A stretch of DNA of 14,710 bases from Aquificota bacterium. GTDB taxonomy: Bacteria; Aquificota; Aquificia; Aquificales; Aquificaceae. Made by a program: the position numbers and the translations under genes. The stretch spans positions 1 through 14,710 of the forward strand of contig JAJRQX010000147.1 of NCBI GenBank assembly GCA_024280065.1, written 5' to 3'. Each line of letters opens with the position of its first letter. Positions within the stretch are counted from its first letter, which is position 1. Under the pieces are notes generated by a model that saw nothing but the letters and a program-made list of their open reading frames with translations, was not told the origin of the DNA and did no database searches. Below, in pieces: positions 14,149 to 14,710 of this stretch.

Positions 14149-14154
14149 CCTCCC
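14149..14154 (-). promoter_or_regulatory. Ribosome binding site for htrA
   Basis: GGGAGG, 6 nt before the ATG at 14142. It falls after the upstream in-frame ATG at 14160 and thus decides between the two. Confidence 0.75.
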
Positions 14155-14156
14155 GA

Positions 14157-14710
14157 TCATACCCGCCTCGCATACAAGAATAACACACGGAACTTAGGTT
14201 CTCCAAGACCGCGGAGAAGGTCATCTATCCTGTCCCTGCTCAGGACCTTTCTTCTCTTTGGGTTCAGGGAGGATCCGGTGAAGTGGAAGAACCTAACGAG
14301 ATCCCACCCCGAGAATGGTATTCTGACTTCCTTTATCTCAAACTCCTTTGGGAAAGGTATGTATCTTAAAACCTCATCCACCTTGGGGAAGGGAAAGTCA
14401 AGACCCTCAAGGCTTCCCTCAACGGGGAGAGCCATACCTACACCCACCCTTGCTACCCTCAGAAGCTCGGGGATACTCTTTGAGAGGTCGGTCCAGTGAA
14501 GGGAGAAGTTGCTGAGGACCCAATCAAAGCTCTCCTCCTTAAAGGGCAGGGCCTCCGCGTCCCCCATGACGACAGCTCCGAACCTCCTCCTGTAGACCTC
14601 AGCCATACCGTAGGAGAGGTCAAGCCCTACCACCGGGCAGTTTCTGAGGAAAGAGGAGACGAAGCCCGTCCCGCAACCTACGTCCAGAACAGAACCCTCG
14701 GGCCTCACCA
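14157..14710 (-). CDS. SAM-dependent methyltransferase, BioC-like (malonyl-ACP O-methyltransferase), 5' end outside the window
   Basis: At least 183 residues of a class I methyltransferase. Motif I is SVLDVGCGTGFVSSFL, followed by VVGLDLS (motif II acidic residue), MGDAEALPFKEESFDWVLSN (motifs III-IV) and SLHWTDLSKSIPELLRV. The C-terminal half, with FSGWDLVRFFHFTGSSLNP, resembles BioC, which methylates malonyl-ACP to start pimelate synthesis for biotin, and the SNFSLHW stretch is typical. A GTG at 14708 is not the likely start, since BioC proteins have about 30 more residues before motif I; the true start is beyond the right edge. The stop lies just before the htrA start. A bioD gene at the other end of the window shows that the organism makes biotin. 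Other small methyltransferases remain possible. Confidence 0.65.
   Translation of the reverse strand, partial: VRPEGSVLDVGCGTGFVSSFLRNCPVVGLDLSYGMAEVYRRRFGAVVMGDAEALPFKEESFDWVLSNFSLHWTDLSKSIPELLRVARVGVGMALPVEGSLEGLDFPFPKVDEVLRYIPFPKEFEIKEVRIPFSGWDLVRFFHFTGSSLNPKRRKVLSRDRIDDLLRGLGEPKFRVLFLYARRV

Noticed and set aside
14142..14160. Longer htrA start at 14160 overlapping the upstream stop
   Set aside because: The GGGAGG ribosome site lies after it and correctly precedes 14142; the longer form also places a non-typical hexapeptide before the signal sequence.
1..14710. CRISPR arrays, tRNA/rRNA genes, transposases, attachment sites, riboswitches
   Set aside because: No direct repeats with spacers, cloverleaf-like segments, recombinase motifs or leaders long enough for a riboswitch were found; the largest gap is 61 bp.

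Overview
This 14.7-kb window is almost entirely protein-coding bacterial chromosome. Genes are packed with 4-nt start/stop overlaps, Arg is mostly AGG/AGA, Ile is often ATA, and the proteins are rich in Lys, Glu and Val. These features, with an orphan dnaJ-hspR pair, a QueH-type queuosine enzyme and an orphan ModE-like helix-turn-helix protein, suggest a thermophile, most likely of the Aquificota. The phylum is an inference; there is no rRNA or other phylogenetic marker here. No tRNA, rRNA, CRISPR array, insertion sequence or phage gene was found, and no convincing intrinsic terminator.

Layout: (1) 1-77, minus, the first codons of a membrane transporter leaving the window. (2) 115-1608, plus, an operon of a CDP-alcohol phosphatidyltransferase, an EbfC/YbaB nucleoid protein and RecR. 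(3) 1539-2345, minus, a ChaN-like haem-binding-fold protein. (4) 2369-3022, plus, bioD. (5) 5843-2993, minus, a BioB/HydE-like radical SAM protein followed by a class B penicillin-binding transpeptidase. (6) 5885-6382, plus, an O6-methylguanine-DNA methyltransferase. (7) 7309-6309, minus, the PLP-binding protein YggS and a ModE-type HTH protein. (8) 7337-8101, plus, mazG. (9) 14710-8089, minus, a long run read as bioC-like, htrA, group-2-like sigma factor, truB, dnaJ, hspR, and queH with an extra C-terminal domain.

The last region is the centre of interest. It brings together protein quality control (lipoprotein-type HtrA, DnaJ), a sigma factor and the heat-shock repressor HspR. The largest gap in the window (61 bp, upstream of dnaJ) holds a near-consensus promoter. 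A HAIR-like inverted repeat, the known kind of HspR operator, overlaps its -35 box, and the truB stop codon lies inside the same site. This predicts an HspR-autoregulated dnaJ-hspR unit inside a longer operon.

Two architectural patterns recur. All four convergent gene pairs overlap at their 3' ends (70, 30, 74 and 13 bp). All four divergent pairs are separated by only about 23-41 bp holding one AT-rich element that reads as a -10 box on both strands. In most of these pairs the start codon falls where transcription should begin, with no Shine-Dalgarno sequence, whereas most genes inside operons have a clear one. This suggests leaderless first genes and SD-led downstream genes in the same organism.
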